The notes: a model not told the origin generated them from the sequence alone. 49,301 nucleotides of DNA from an uncultured Eubacteriales bacterium (GCA_902493345.1 CABUPM010000004.1:1-49301), one strand, 5' to 3'. Positions 33,097-43,265 are shown, numbered from the stretch's first letter. A program made the numbers and translations.

Positions 33097-34338
33097 ATGA
33101 AGGAGTCAATCATTCGCAAGCTGGAGATTCTGGCGGCTTCCGCCAAGTTTGATGTATCCTGCGCGTCCAGCGGAGTAGATCGGTATGGGGAGGGCAGAAT
33201 CGGCAATTCCAAAGCATGTGGGATCTGCCATGCCTGGTCTTCGGATGGAAGATGTATTTCCCTGTTGAAGGTACTGCACAGCAATCGCTGTGTCTTTGAC
33301 TGCGCGTATTGTGTGAACCGCAGGAGCAATGATATCCCCAGGGCCTCTTTTACTTCCGAAGAGCTTGCGGAGCTGACGATCGAGTTTTATCGGCGCAATT
33401 ATATAGAAGGTCTTTTTTTGAGTTCCGCTGTAGAGAAGAATCCGACGGAGACAATGGAGAGGATTGTCCGTACCCTATGGCTCCTCCGGAGGAAGTACGG
33501 TTTTGCGGGATATATCCATGCCAAGCTCGTGCCTGGGGCCGATCCTCTGTTGGTTCACCGGGCCGGGGAGTTGGCAGACCGTGTCAGTGTCAATGTGGAG
33601 CTGCCGAGTGCGGCCGGGTTGGCGGCCCTTGCGCCCCAGAAGAAGCCGGAGCTGCTGATCGCTCCGATGCGGCAGGTGTATCGGGAGATTGGCGGATACC
33701 TGGAGGACAAAAGACATTACAGACACACGCCTGCGTTTGCGCCGGGAGGGCAATCCACGCAGATGATCGTAGGAGCGATTCCGGATACGGATTATCAGCT
33801 GCTGCAGGCTTCCTCCAGGCTCTACCGCGGATATGGATTGAAGAGGGTATATTATTCGGCATATATTCCGGTCAATGAAGACCGGAGGCTTCCGGCGCTC
33901 TCGGTTCCGCCGCCTAAGGACCGGGAGCATCGGCTGTATCAGGCGGACTGGCTGATGCGCTTTTACGAGTTTGAGGCCGATGAGCTCCTGGAGCCTTCGC
34001 AGCCCTTTTTTGACACCGAGTGGGATCCCAAAATGGACTGGGCGCTGAAACACATCGAGCTCTTTCCAATCGAGATCAATCGGGCTTCCTATCATGACCT
34101 TCTGCGGGTGCCGGGGATTGGGCCGACATCGGCCCGGAGGATTTTGGCCCAGCGGAGATTGGCGCCGCTGACCTGCGATACGCTGTCTAGGACGGGAGTG
34201 GTGATGAAGCGGGCCAGGTATTTTTTGACTTGTGCCGGAAGGTTTTGCGGGGATGTGAGCATGCATCCGGAAAATATCAAGAACAAGCTGCGAAAGGCCG
34301 AGCGGCAGGGGCAATATACGCAGCTCACATTGTTTTGA
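33097..34338 (+). CDS. DNA modification/repair-type radical SAM protein (TIGR03916 type)
   Basis: 413 residues from ATG 33097, chosen for GAGGAG six bases upstream; the frame is open further upstream but begins before the promoter. The radical SAM cluster motif CVFDCAYC (C-x3-C-x2-C) follows extra N-terminal cysteines (SCASSG, CGICHAW). A TIM-barrel region (LFLSSAVEKNPTETMERIV, GYIHAKLVPGAD, VNVELPSA) comes next, and near the C terminus a helix-hairpin-helix DNA-binding motif (INRASYHDLLRVPGIGPTSA). The family nearly always pairs with the DUF4130/TIGR03915 protein encoded next, and is thought to act in DNA repair or modification; its reaction is unknown. SOS-like boxes in front support a DNA-damage role. 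Confidence 0.92.
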   Translation: MKESIIRKLEILAASAKFDVSCASSGVDRYGEGRIGNSKACGICHAWSSDGRCISLLKVLHSNRCVFDCAYCVNRRSNDIPRASFTSEELAELTIEFYRRNYIEGLFLSSAVEKNPTETMERIVRTLWLLRRKYGFAGYIHAKLVPGADPLLVHRAGELADRVSVNVELPSAAGLAALAPQKKPELLIAPMRQVYREIGGYLEDKRHYRHTPAFAPGGQSTQMIVGAIPDTDYQLLQASSRLYRGYGLKRVYYSAYIPVNEDRRLPALSVPPPKDREHRLYQADWLMRFYEFEADELLEPSQPFFDTEWDPKMDWALKHIELFPIEINRASYHDLLRVPGIGPTSARRILAQRRLAPLTCDTLSRTGVVMKRARYFLTCAGRFCGDVSMHPENIKNKLRKAERQGQYTQLTLF

Positions 34339-34355
34339 TCAAAGGGATGAGATCC

Positions 34356-35093
34356 ATGTATTATGTATATGACGGCAGTTTTGACGGCTTTCTGTGCTGT
34401 GTGTACGCACATTATTATGAAGAGAAAGCCGTAGGGATCCGAAACGGAAGCGCCGATGGCCAGGTGCCGATTTTTGAAGAAAAGTATATTGTGACGAATT
34501 ATACGATCTCTCACAGGGTATATGCCGGACTGCGGCGCAGATTGGGCAACGCTGCGGCGGAGAAGATCTTTCAGGCTTTTTTATCGGATCAGGAAGACAA
34601 GGAGATGATCCTCCTGCGTTATATTGCGCTCTGCCTGCGCTCCGGAAGACAGATGGACGCCTGTCGGACGTACCCGGAGATTCTGCCGGTACACCGGATG
34701 AGCGAAAAAGTAGCCAGAGAGGCGCATCGGTTTCTGGAGTGGCTTCGGTTTGGCGAGATACAGGGAGTATTGTATGCTGCCTATGAGCCGGAGGCGGATA
34801 TCACTTGCCTTCTAATGCCGCACTTTGCGGATCGGCTGCGGGAAGAACGGTTCATTATCCATGACCTGCGCCGCAAAAAGGCGGGAGTCTATGCGGCGGA
34901 ACACTGGGAGGAGAGACCCTTGGAGCAGGATCTGCGGGTCTACAAATCTGGCGGGGAAAAGACAATGGAGGTTGCCTGGCAGACGTACTTTGATCATATC
35001 GCCATTCAGGAGAGGGAGAACCGCCTTTTGCAGCAGCACTATGTTCCGCTTAGAATCTGGAAGAATCTCACGGAGAAGAGAGAGGCGCTGTAA
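34356..35093 (+). CDS. DUF4130 probable DNA metabolism protein (TIGR03915 type)
   Basis: 245 residues from ATG 34356 (AAAGGG nine bases upstream; ATG 34347 is too close). Family landmarks are the start YYVYDGSFDGFLCCVYAHYY, RVYAGLRRRLG, LLRYIALCLRSGR, EVAREAHRF-like VAREAHRFLEWLRFGE, the PHFADRLREERFIIHDLRR core and a C-terminal TYFDHIAIQERENRLLQQHY. In other genomes this domain can be fused to a uracil-DNA-glycosylase-like domain; here it stands alone. It is the fixed partner of the radical SAM gene 17 bases upstream. Its biochemical role is unknown. Confidence 0.9.
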   Translation: MYYVYDGSFDGFLCCVYAHYYEEKAVGIRNGSADGQVPIFEEKYIVTNYTISHRVYAGLRRRLGNAAAEKIFQAFLSDQEDKEMILLRYIALCLRSGRQMDACRTYPEILPVHRMSEKVAREAHRFLEWLRFGEIQGVLYAAYEPEADITCLLMPHFADRLREERFIIHDLRRKKAGVYAAEHWEERPLEQDLRVYKSGGEKTMEVAWQTYFDHIAIQERENRLLQQHYVPLRIWKNLTEKREAL

Positions 35094-35107
35094 GTTTGGA
35101 TTATGGG

Positions 35108-35136
35108 TTGATTTTCCGGCCTGGATTTGCTATAAT
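35108..35136 (+). promoter_or_regulatory. Promoter of kdgK
   Basis: TTGATT (35108-35113) and TATAAT (35131-35136), 17 bases apart, with TGC directly before the -10 box as an extended element. Confidence 0.85.
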
Positions 35137-35191
35137 AAAGCTATTGAGACCCCGACATATTGGAACCGGTCGCGGTGGAATGGAGGCTATG

Positions 35192-36277
35192 ATGGAGCAT
35201 TTTAATCCTTTATTAAATAATGACAGCCCGAAGAAGTTCTTTACCATTGGAGAGATCATGCTGAGACTGACTCCTCCCAACTATGAAAAGATTCGGATGG
35301 CGAGCAGTTTTGAAGCGAGCTATGGCGGCAGTGAGGCCAATATTGCCCTGGCGCTGGCAAACCTCGGAATCGACAGTACTTTTTTCAGTGTTGTTCCGAA
35401 TAACAGTCTGGGAAAGAGTGCGGTTCGTATGCTGCGAAGCAACGACGTGCATTGTACGCCCATGATTCTGAGTACGCCGGAGGAGACTCCGACCCATCGT
35501 ATGGGAACCTATTACCTGGAGACCGGATACGGGATTCGTGCCAGCAAGGTGATCTATGACCGTAAGCATAGCGCGATTACAGAATATGATTTCAACAAGG
35601 TGGATCTGAATGCTCTGCTGGATGACTTCGATTGGCTGCACTTAAGCGGCATTACACCGGCACTGGGCCCCAATTGCGCCAAGCTGATTCTGGATTGCCT
35701 GAAGGTCGCGAAGGAGAAGGGACTGACGGTCAGCTTCGACGGTAATTTCCGCAGTGCGCTGTGGACATGGGAGGAAGCGCGGGATTTCTGTACGCAGTGC
35801 CTGCCCTATGTGGATGTGCTGCTGGGGATTGAGCCCTATCATCTGTGGAAGGATGAGAGCGATCACAGCAAGGGAGATTATAAGGACGGCGTACCGCTGC
35901 AGCCGAGCTATGAGCAGCAGGATGAGATTTTCCAGGCATTTATCCGCAGATATCCCAACATCAAGTGTATTGCCCGCCATGTACGCTATGCGCACAGCGG
36001 CAGTGAGAACAGCCTCAAGGCGTTTATGTGGTATGAAGGGCATACGTTTGAGAGTAAGCTGTTTACCTTTAATATTCTGGACCGTGTCGGCGGCGGCGAC
36101 GCTTTTGCCAGCGGCCTGATCTACGCGATGATTCACAACTACCGCCCGATGGATATGATCAACTTTGCGGTAGCCAGCAGTGCGATCAAGCATACGATTC
36201 ACGGCGATGCCAATATTACGGACGATGCTGCCAGCATCCGCAATCTGATGAACATGAGCTACGATATCAAGAGATAA
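35192..36277 (+). CDS. kdgK: 2-keto-3-deoxygluconate kinase (PfkB family)
   Basis: 361 residues from ATG 35192 (GGAGG five bases upstream; ATGs at 35180 and 35189 fit the binding site less well). PfkB signatures: FFTIGEIMLRLTPPNYEKI and YGGSEANIALALANLG near the start; RVGGGDAFASGLIYA (about 296-310) with the catalytic Asp near the end. The N-terminal pattern matches bacterial KDG kinases, which phosphorylate 2-keto-3-deoxygluconate from uronate and pectin breakdown. kduI, kduD and the aldolase gene are not in the window, so sugar specificity rests on similarity. The gene has its own promoter and terminator. Confidence 0.87.
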   Translation: MEHFNPLLNNDSPKKFFTIGEIMLRLTPPNYEKIRMASSFEASYGGSEANIALALANLGIDSTFFSVVPNNSLGKSAVRMLRSNDVHCTPMILSTPEETPTHRMGTYYLETGYGIRASKVIYDRKHSAITEYDFNKVDLNALLDDFDWLHLSGITPALGPNCAKLILDCLKVAKEKGLTVSFDGNFRSALWTWEEARDFCTQCLPYVDVLLGIEPYHLWKDESDHSKGDYKDGVPLQPSYEQQDEIFQAFIRRYPNIKCIARHVRYAHSGSENSLKAFMWYEGHTFESKLFTFNILDRVGGGDAFASGLIYAMIHNYRPMDMINFAVASSAIKHTIHGDANITDDAASIRNLMNMSYDIKR

Positions 36278-36300
36278 TGGTGACGGAACCGATACGCGAG

Positions 36301-36341
36301 AGTCCTTGTTCCTGCGCTTTCAGCGGGGACAGGGGCTTTTT
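36301..36341 (+). terminator. Terminator of kdgK
   Basis: A 12-bp stem with G-T wobbles (AGTCCTTGTTCC against GGGACAGGGGCT) and a T5 run. Confidence 0.8.
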
Positions 36342-36345
36342 CTTC

Positions 36346-36374
36346 TTTACAAACGGAGAAGAATGCGGTATGAT
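36346..36374 (+). promoter_or_regulatory. Promoter of the miaB-mutS-mutL-miaA operon
   Basis: TTTACA (36346-36351) and TATGAT (36369-36374) are 17 bases apart, starting directly behind the kdgK terminator. Confidence 0.6.
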
Positions 36375-36410
36375 ATTCTGGGATTAGTTTTAAATAGAAA
36401 GGATATACCA

Positions 36411-37814
36411 ATGGAGAGAGAAACGATCAAGAACGCCGCGCGGGAAGCGCTGCTGCAGCACGCGGCTGTAGAGCGGATCAAGATACATCTGGCGGGACAG
36501 CATCCGTCATATCATATTACTACGCTGGGGTGCCAGATGAATGCGCATGATTCGGAGAAGCTGGCAGGAATCCTGTCAGAAGCGGGTTATATCCCGAGTG
36601 AACGGGAAGAGGACGCGGACCTGGTGGTCTATAATACCTGCTGTGTACGGGAAAATGCCGAGCTGAAAGTTTACGGACGATTGGGCTATCTGAAGGGATA
36701 TAAGAGAAAACGGCCGGGAATGAAGATCGCTCTGTGCGGATGCATGATGCAGGAGCCGCATGTGGTAGAGAAGCTGAAGAAATCCTACCCATGGGTGGAT
36801 CTCATTTTCGGAACACATAATCTGTACCGTTTTGCGGAGCTTTTAGAGGAAGTTCTGCTGGAAAACAGACAGGTGATCGATATCTGGGACAAGCCGGGAG
36901 AGATTGTGGAAGATCTCCCGAGCATCCGCAAGACCTCTTTTAAGGCATCAGTGAATATCATGTTTGGGTGCAATAATTTTTGTACCTATTGTATCGTTCC
37001 GTATGTACGAGGACGGGAACGGAGCCGTAAACCGGAAGAGATTCTGAAGGAGATTCGGGAGCTGGTGGCTGCTGGAGTTAAGGAGATTCAGCTCCTGGGT
37101 CAGAATGTAAACAGCTACGGCAAGAACCTGGAGGAGCCGGTCAGTTTCGCGCAGCTACTGTATATGGTCAGCGAAGTGGAAGGTGTGGAGCGGATCCGCT
37201 TTATGACTTCCCATCCTAAGGATTTGTCGGATGAACTCATTGACGCGATGAAGAACTGCCCGAAGGTGTGCCCGCACTTTCATTTGCCCCTGCAGTCCGG
37301 AAGCGACCGGCTGCTGAAGCAGATGAATCGCCATTATGATAAGGCGAGGTATCTGGAGATTGTCCGCAAGCTGCGGGAGGCGGTTCCGAACATCGCGATC
37401 ACGACTGATATCATCGTAGGTTTTCCGGGAGAGACGCGGGAGGACTTTCTGGAGACGCTGGATGTGGTAAGAAAGGCAGGATTTGATAATGCCTTCACAT
37501 TTATCTACTCCAAGCGAGAGGGGACGCCTGCGGCGCGGATGGAGAATCAGGTACCGCCGGAAGAGTCCAAAGCCAACTTTGAAGAGCTTTTGGCTGTCCT
37601 GAAGGAAGAGATCGATAAACGCAATGAGCGTCTGCTGGGCAAGACACTGATGGTGATGGCGGAAGAGATCAATCAGCACGATCCATCCATGCTGACCGGA
37701 CGCAGCGGCGAAAATTATCTGGTGCATTTTCGTGGAGACCCGTCCCTGATCGGACAGATCGTCCCGGTGAAAATCGATGAGCAGATGACCTATTATTTGA
37801 CAGGAACATTATAA
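36411..37814 (+). CDS. miaB: tRNA-2-methylthio-N6-dimethylallyladenosine synthase MiaB
   Basis: 467 residues from ATG 36411 (AAAGGA upstream). N-terminal UPF0004 domain with three cluster cysteines (TLGCQMNAHDSE, NTCCVRENAE, CGCMMQE), radical SAM motif FGCNNFCTYC (C-x3-C-x2-C), QLLGQNVNSYG, FHLPLQSGSDRLLKQMNR, TDIIVGFPGET and a C-terminal TRAM domain (LTGRSGENYLVHF). It adds the methylthio group to i6A37 of tRNAs. The substrate is made by MiaA, encoded at the other end of the same operon. Confidence 0.96.
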   Translation: MERETIKNAAREALLQHAAVERIKIHLAGQHPSYHITTLGCQMNAHDSEKLAGILSEAGYIPSEREEDADLVVYNTCCVRENAELKVYGRLGYLKGYKRKRPGMKIALCGCMMQEPHVVEKLKKSYPWVDLIFGTHNLYRFAELLEEVLLENRQVIDIWDKPGEIVEDLPSIRKTSFKASVNIMFGCNNFCTYCIVPYVRGRERSRKPEEILKEIRELVAAGVKEIQLLGQNVNSYGKNLEEPVSFAQLLYMVSEVEGVERIRFMTSHPKDLSDELIDAMKNCPKVCPHFHLPLQSGSDRLLKQMNRHYDKARYLEIVRKLREAVPNIAITTDIIVGFPGETREDFLETLDVVRKAGFDNAFTFIYSKREGTPAARMENQVPPEESKANFEELLAVLKEEIDKRNERLLGKTLMVMAEEINQHDPSMLTGRSGENYLVHFRGDPSLIGQIVPVKIDEQMTYYLTGTL

Positions 37815-37834
37815 ACAGATAAGGAAGAATAACC

Positions 37835-40462
37835 ATGGCAAAATACACGCCGATGATGGAGCAGTATCTGAAGGTGAAGGAGGAGAATCCTGGATGCCTT
37901 CTGATGTTCCGACTGGGGGATTTTTACGAGCTCTTTTTTGACGATGCCATTACGGCATCCAAGGAACTGGAGTTGACATTGACCGGACGGGACTGCGGTC
38001 AGGCCGAACGGGCGCCGATGTGCGGGGTTCCGTACCATGCCATTGAGGGCTATCTGCAGAAGCTAGTCAGTAAGGGATACCGAGTAGCGATCTGTGAGCA
38101 GATGGAGGACCCGAAACTGGCGCAGGGACTGGTAAAACGTGAGGTTACGCGAATCGTTACGCCCGGCACCAATATCAATTCCGAGCATGTAGAGGAGAAG
38201 CGCAATAACTATATCATGTCGGTCAATCGGACCTGCGACCGGCTGGGGATTGCGATCTGCGACATCACGACAGGAGAGTTTTTTGTCACAGAGTTTGAAG
38301 AGGAGGATAAGTTCTGGGACGAGGTAGCGAAGTACCGGCCCTCGGAGATTATCATCAATGAAGAGAATGCGGGCGGAATTGATATTGAACGCCTGAAGAA
38401 GTCTTATGAGATTTTTGTCAATCTGTACGGAGCGCATCATTTCCGCTTGGAGCGCTGTGAAGATGTTCTGAAGCATCATTTCCATGTGCATTCAATGGAA
38501 GGATTGGGGATGAGCGAGCTGCCGCTGTCCGTAACGGCGGCGGGAGCGCTGCTGGATTATCTGGTCGAGACGCAGAAACGGGATCTGAGCCATATTTCTC
38601 GTATCTCTACCTATTCACTCAAGCAGTATATGATGCTGGATTCAGCGACAAGGCGTAATCTGGAGCTGACGCAGACGCTGCGGGATAAGAGCCGACAGGG
38701 GTCGCTGCTATGGGTGATCGACTATACCCGTACCGCGATGGGCGGAAGACTTCTGCGGAAATGGACGGAGCAGCCGCTGATCGATAAGGAGCAGATTGAG
38801 AAAAGGCTGGACGCGGTGGAGTGCTTTGTAGAGGACATGATTCTCTCGGAGGAGCTGAAGGAGTCTTTGGAACAGATCTATGATATGGAGCGCCTGATGG
38901 GACGAATTGCCTATGGTAATGCCGGCGCCAGGGATCTTCTGGCGCTGAAGCAGTCTCTGCGGGCACTGCCGGGGATCCGGAGCATTCTGGAGCTTTTGAA
39001 GGCGCCGCTCTATGAGGAGATGGCTAAGGACTTTGATGAGCTGACGGACCTGTGCGATCTTTTGGAGCGAAGCATTTATGAGGAACCGCCGATTACACTG
39101 CGTGAGGGACGTTTGATCAAAGAAGGCTTTCATCCGGAGGTCGATAAGCTGCGCCATGCCGATGTGGACGGTAAGAGCTGGCTTGCGCAGCTGGAAGCCA
39201 AAGAAAAAGAAGCCACCGGCATACGGACGCTCAAGATCGGGTACAACCGGGTGTTTGGGTATTATCTGGAAGTGTCCAAGTCCTTTATGAACGAGGTGCC
39301 GGACCGGTATATCCGGAAACAGACGCTGGCCAACGGCGAACGCTACATCACAGAAGAACTGAAGACACTGGAGGATACGATCCTGGGCGCCAAGGAAAAG
39401 CTGGTGGCCTTGGAGTATGACCTCTTTGTACAGGTGCGGACCCAGGTGGCAGAGCAGCTCGTACGGGTACAGGATACGGCTGGAAAAATCGCGCAGCTGG
39501 ACGCGCTACGTTCCCTGGGTGAGGCCGCGGTTTCCAATCATTATGTAAAGCCCCGGTTTGTCAGCGATAAAAAGGGAACCATCGAGATCATCAAGGGGCG
39601 TCATCCGGTAGTAGAGCGCATGATGAAGGGGGAGGCGTTTATCCCCAACGATACGCTGCTGGACAATCGGGAGGATCGGATCGCGATCATCACCGGTCCC
39701 AATATGGCTGGTAAATCCACCTATATGAGGCAGGTGGCCGTGATCTGTCTGATGGCCCAGATGGGATCCTATGTCCCGGCGGAATCCGCGCGTTTGAGCG
39801 TGGTGGATCGGATCTTTACGAGAGTCGGCGCTTCGGATGACCTAGCGGGCGGACAGAGTACCTTTATGGTAGAGATGGCGGAAGTTTCCAATATCCTCCG
39901 CCACGCGACCTCGTCCAGCCTGTTGATTCTGGATGAGATCGGACGAGGCACATCGACCTATGACGGACTGAGTATCGCGTGGGCCGTAGTAGAATATATC
40001 AGCGATAAAAAAACAATCGGGGCAAAAACCCTGTTCGCGACACATTATCATGAGCTGACAGAGCTGGAAGGCCAGCTGGAGGGTGTACATAATTACTGTG
40101 TCGCCATCAAGGAGAGCGGAGAGGACATTGTCTTCTTGCGTAAGATCCAGCGCGGCTGCGGAGACAGAAGCTATGGAATCGAAGTCGCCAAGCTGGCAGG
40201 ACTTCCCGCATGGGTGGTACACCGCGCACAGGAGATCCTGAAGGAGTTATTGCAAAACAGCGTTAATACGAGCAGCGGGACCGCGATTCAGGCCAAAAGC
40301 GAGGTCGTGGACAATGCCTTTCAGATGAGCCTGTTTGGGCATGATGATCCCAAGCAGGAGGAACTGATCGAGCGGCTGAAGAACCTGAAGGTGTTGGAGA
40401 TGACGCCGATGCAGGCGCTGCAGACACTGTATGAGCTGAATAGTCAGGCGAAGGAGATCTGA
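37835..40462 (+). CDS. mutS: DNA mismatch repair protein MutS
   Basis: 875 residues. The mismatch-binding N terminus contains the Phe-x-Glu equivalent in CLLMFRLGDFYELFFDDA, followed by connector, lever and clamp domains and the ATPase domain with Walker A GPNMAGKSTYMRQ (about 620-632), FMVEMAEVSNILRHAT, LLILDEIGRGTSTYDG and a conserved ATHYHEL. Full length, no anomalies. It starts 20 bases after miaB; mutL follows 22 bases downstream. Confidence 0.97.
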   Translation: MAKYTPMMEQYLKVKEENPGCLLMFRLGDFYELFFDDAITASKELELTLTGRDCGQAERAPMCGVPYHAIEGYLQKLVSKGYRVAICEQMEDPKLAQGLVKREVTRIVTPGTNINSEHVEEKRNNYIMSVNRTCDRLGIAICDITTGEFFVTEFEEEDKFWDEVAKYRPSEIIINEENAGGIDIERLKKSYEIFVNLYGAHHFRLERCEDVLKHHFHVHSMEGLGMSELPLSVTAAGALLDYLVETQKRDLSHISRISTYSLKQYMMLDSATRRNLELTQTLRDKSRQGSLLWVIDYTRTAMGGRLLRKWTEQPLIDKEQIEKRLDAVECFVEDMILSEELKESLEQIYDMERLMGRIAYGNAGARDLLALKQSLRALPGIRSILELLKAPLYEEMAKDFDELTDLCDLLERSIYEEPPITLREGRLIKEGFHPEVDKLRHADVDGKSWLAQLEAKEKEATGIRTLKIGYNRVFGYYLEVSKSFMNEVPDRYIRKQTLANGERYITEELKTLEDTILGAKEKLVALEYDLFVQVRTQVAEQLVRVQDTAGKIAQLDALRSLGEAAVSNHYVKPRFVSDKKGTIEIIKGRHPVVERMMKGEAFIPNDTLLDNREDRIAIITGPNMAGKSTYMRQVAVICLMAQMGSYVPAESARLSVVDRIFTRVGASDDLAGGQSTFMVEMAEVSNILRHATSSSLLILDEIGRGTSTYDGLSIAWAVVEYISDKKTIGAKTLFATHYHELTELEGQLEGVHNYCVAIKESGEDIVFLRKIQRGCGDRSYGIEVAKLAGLPAWVVHRAQEILKELLQNSVNTSSGTAIQAKSEVVDNAFQMSLFGHDDPKQEELIERLKNLKVLEMTPMQALQTLYELNSQAKEI

Positions 40463-40484
40463 CAGGAAAAAAGGAGGGATACAG

Positions 40485-42350
40485 GTGGCACATATTCAGG
40501 TACTGGACTCGGGGACGATCAATAAGATTGCGGCAGGCGAAGTGATCGAGCGTCCGGCATCCATTGTCAAGGAATTGGTAGAAAACTCCATCGATGCCGG
40601 AGCGACGGCTGTGACGGTGGAAGTAAGAGACGGCGGCATCTCCTTGATTCGTGTGAGCGATAACGGCTCCGGAATCGAGGCGGGAGAGGTGCGCAGCGCT
40701 TTTTTACGCCATTCCACAAGCAAGATCCGAAGCGCGGAGGATCTCGAGCTGGTAACCTCGCTGGGATTTCGCGGAGAGGCTCTGGCCAGCATCGCTGCGG
40801 TATCCCGTACAGAAGTGATCACCAAGACCGCGGAGGCGCTGACGGGGATCCGTTATGTCAATGAGGGCGGACGGGAGCTTATGTATGAAGAGGTCGCGGC
40901 GGTGCCGGGAACGACCTTTAAGGTGGAGGAGCTCTTTTTCAATACTCCGGCACGACGGAAGTTCCTGAAGAAGCCAGGCGCGGAAGCGGCGGCCGTGACA
41001 GAGTTTATGCAGAAGATCGCCATGGGACATCCGGAAGTCTCCTTCCAATATATCCGAGGAACTTCCCGGGTACTGCATACACCGGGGGATTATCGCCTGC
41101 GCAGCTGTGTTTACGCGGTGTACGGCAAAGAGGTGCTGGGGGATCTGATGGAGGTCGATTATCAGGGCGAGATCGGGGTCAAGGGATATATTTCGAGGCC
41201 GCAGATGACGCGGGCCAACAGGAGCTATCAGCATTTTTACCTGAATGGGCGTATGATCCGCAGCCGCCTGATCGAGAAGATTCTGGAGGAGTGCTATAAG
41301 GACCTGATTATGCCCGGAAGCTTTCCAATGGCGATCCTGCAGATTCAGGCGGATCCCGCGCAGGTAGATGTGAATGTTCATCCGACCAAGATGGAGGTGC
41401 GTTTCTCCGAAGAGGGGATGATTCGGGAAGAGATCTATAAGGCGGTCTCCAGAACCCTGGGGCAGGAGGATCTGATGACACGGATTGTCCAGGCCCAGAC
41501 CAAGGTCGAGGAGGAGCCGGAAAAGAATTGGAGCGAAGCCTTCCCGGTGATGCAGACCTACACCAGCACGTCCTCGGAGATTCAGCAGCAGGAGCATGTT
41601 GCCAAAAAGGCATTGTGGCAGGAGAGCAGCTTCTATACGGGCAGACAGGAGATCCTGTCCCCGGCGGTGCAGGAGCCGGAACCTGTGTATTCGGCAGCGC
41701 CGACACCGCAGGCACAGCCGGAGGAGAGTGTATCAGAAGTACCGGAGCGGCCGGCGAAGCGTTTTCCGGATCCGGCCTCTTTGCGGCTGGTTGGACAGGC
41801 TTTTTCTACTTATTGGATGGCAGAGGCGGATCATGTGCTGTATATTGTGGATCAGCACGCGGCGCATGAGAGAGTCCTGTATGATAAGATTCGAAGCGTT
41901 CTGAACAAGGGATCGCTGGATGCCCAGATCCTTCTGGAGCCGGAAGCCATTACGCTGAGTATGGCCGATTATAACAGTGTAATGGAGAATCTGGAGCTTT
42001 TTACCAGAATGGGGTTTGAAGTGGAGCCTTTTGGGGAAAATACCGTCCTGGTGCGCTGTGTGCCTTATATTTTCAATGGGCCGATGGATCCGAAGGATTT
42101 TCAGGACATGGCGTCTTTCCTGAGCGACGGGAGCAGAAATAGCTCCGGAGACGTTCTTCTGGACAGAATGGCGATGATGTCCTGTAAGGCGGCGGTCAAG
42201 GGCAATCACGTGCTGACGCCGGAAGAAGCCCGTGCCCTCTTTCAGGCACTGGCGTCGACGACCAATCCCTATAATTGCCCGCACGGACGCCCGACAATCG
42301 TAACGATGACGCAGCAGCAGATGGAGCGGCTGTTTAAGAGGATTGTATGA
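40485..42350 (+). CDS. mutL: DNA mismatch repair protein MutL
   Basis: 621 residues from GTG 40485 with AAGGAGG upstream. GHKL ATPase motifs: IAAGEVIERPASIVKELVEN, DNGSGIE, TSLGFRGEAL-like SLGFRGEALASI. A Gln/Pro-rich linker (about 335-425) leads to the C-terminal endonuclease domain with DQHAAHERVLYDK (about 456-468), SCKAAVKGNH and NCPHGRPT, the motifs of nicking MutL proteins. So strand discrimination probably uses MutL incision rather than MutH. Its stop overlaps the miaA start by four bases. Confidence 0.96.
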   Translation: MAHIQVLDSGTINKIAAGEVIERPASIVKELVENSIDAGATAVTVEVRDGGISLIRVSDNGSGIEAGEVRSAFLRHSTSKIRSAEDLELVTSLGFRGEALASIAAVSRTEVITKTAEALTGIRYVNEGGRELMYEEVAAVPGTTFKVEELFFNTPARRKFLKKPGAEAAAVTEFMQKIAMGHPEVSFQYIRGTSRVLHTPGDYRLRSCVYAVYGKEVLGDLMEVDYQGEIGVKGYISRPQMTRANRSYQHFYLNGRMIRSRLIEKILEECYKDLIMPGSFPMAILQIQADPAQVDVNVHPTKMEVRFSEEGMIREEIYKAVSRTLGQEDLMTRIVQAQTKVEEEPEKNWSEAFPVMQTYTSTSSEIQQQEHVAKKALWQESSFYTGRQEILSPAVQEPEPVYSAAPTPQAQPEESVSEVPERPAKRFPDPASLRLVGQAFSTYWMAEADHVLYIVDQHAAHERVLYDKIRSVLNKGSLDAQILLEPEAITLSMADYNSVMENLELFTRMGFEVEPFGENTVLVRCVPYIFNGPMDPKDFQDMASFLSDGSRNSSGDVLLDRMAMMSCKAAVKGNHVLTPEEARALFQALASTTNPYNCPHGRPTIVTMTQQQMERLFKRIV

Positions 42351-43261
42351 TGAAAAAGCCACTGTATATGATTGCGGGGCCGACGGCGGCGGGAAAGTCC
42401 GCGCTGGCGGTAGAGCTTGCGAAAAAGCTGGATGGAGAGATCATATCCGGAGATTCCATGCAGGTTTACCGCGGTATGGATATCGGCACGGCCAAGATTC
42501 GGCCGGAGGAGATGCAGGGGATTCCTCATCATCTGATCGACTGTGTGGACCCATGGGAAGAGTGGAATGTCGCGCGGTTTACGGAGATGGCACGGCAGAC
42601 AGCCGAAGAGATCTGGAGCCGGGGGAGGATCCCGATCGTTGCGGGTGGAACCGGTTTTTATCTGCATGCCTTGGCATATGGAGCGGAGTTTACACCGGAG
42701 GAGACCGGAGGCAGCTGCCGTCGGGAATTGGAAGAGACCGCAGCGGCGGAAGGCGGCCCACAGGAGCTTTACCGCCGCCTCATGGAGGTTGATCCCGCGG
42801 CGGCTGAACGGATTCATCCCAACAATGTCAAGCGTGTGATCCGGGCGTTGGAGTTCTTCTTGCAGACGGGATACAGGATCAGCGAGCATAATGATGAACA
42901 AAAGCAAAAAGAAAGCCCGTATGAGCTTCATTATAATGTGTTGTCCATGGATCGGGAGAGGTTGTATGAACGGATCGACCGCCGCGTAGACGCGATGATG
43001 CGGGAGGGACTTGTCGAAGAAGTACAGGGGCTCCTCAAGCAAGGCTGCAGCCGGTCGATGGTATCCATGCAGGGACTGGGATACAAAGAGATCATTGCCT
43101 ATCTGGCAGGAGAGATGACATTGGAGGAAGCGGTGTACATTCTCAAGCGTGATACAAGGCATTTTGCCAAACGGCAGCTGACATGGTTTCGCCGGGAGGA
43201 GGCGCATTGGATTCTGCGCCAGGAAGAGGATCTGGATACACTTGTCGGACAGGTGCAATAA
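42347..43261 (+). CDS. miaA: tRNA dimethylallyltransferase MiaA
   Basis: 304 residues. P-loop AGPTAAGKSALAVELA (10-25), SGDSMQVYRGMDIGTAK, PHHLIDCVDPWEEWNVA, PIVAGGTGFYLHAL, HPNNVKRVIRALE and the C-terminal RDTRHFAKRQLTWFRRE. It prenylates A37 of tRNAs reading UNN codons, the step before MiaB. The ATG overlaps the mutL stop (ATGA). A hairpin terminator follows within five bases. Confidence 0.96.
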   Translation: MMKKPLYMIAGPTAAGKSALAVELAKKLDGEIISGDSMQVYRGMDIGTAKIRPEEMQGIPHHLIDCVDPWEEWNVARFTEMARQTAEEIWSRGRIPIVAGGTGFYLHALAYGAEFTPEETGGSCRRELEETAAAEGGPQELYRRLMEVDPAAAERIHPNNVKRVIRALEFFLQTGYRISEHNDEQKQKESPYELHYNVLSMDRERLYERIDRRVDAMMREGLVEEVQGLLKQGCSRSMVSMQGLGYKEIIAYLAGEMTLEEAVYILKRDTRHFAKRQLTWFRREEAHWILRQEEDLDTLVGQVQ

Positions 43262-43265
43262 AAAA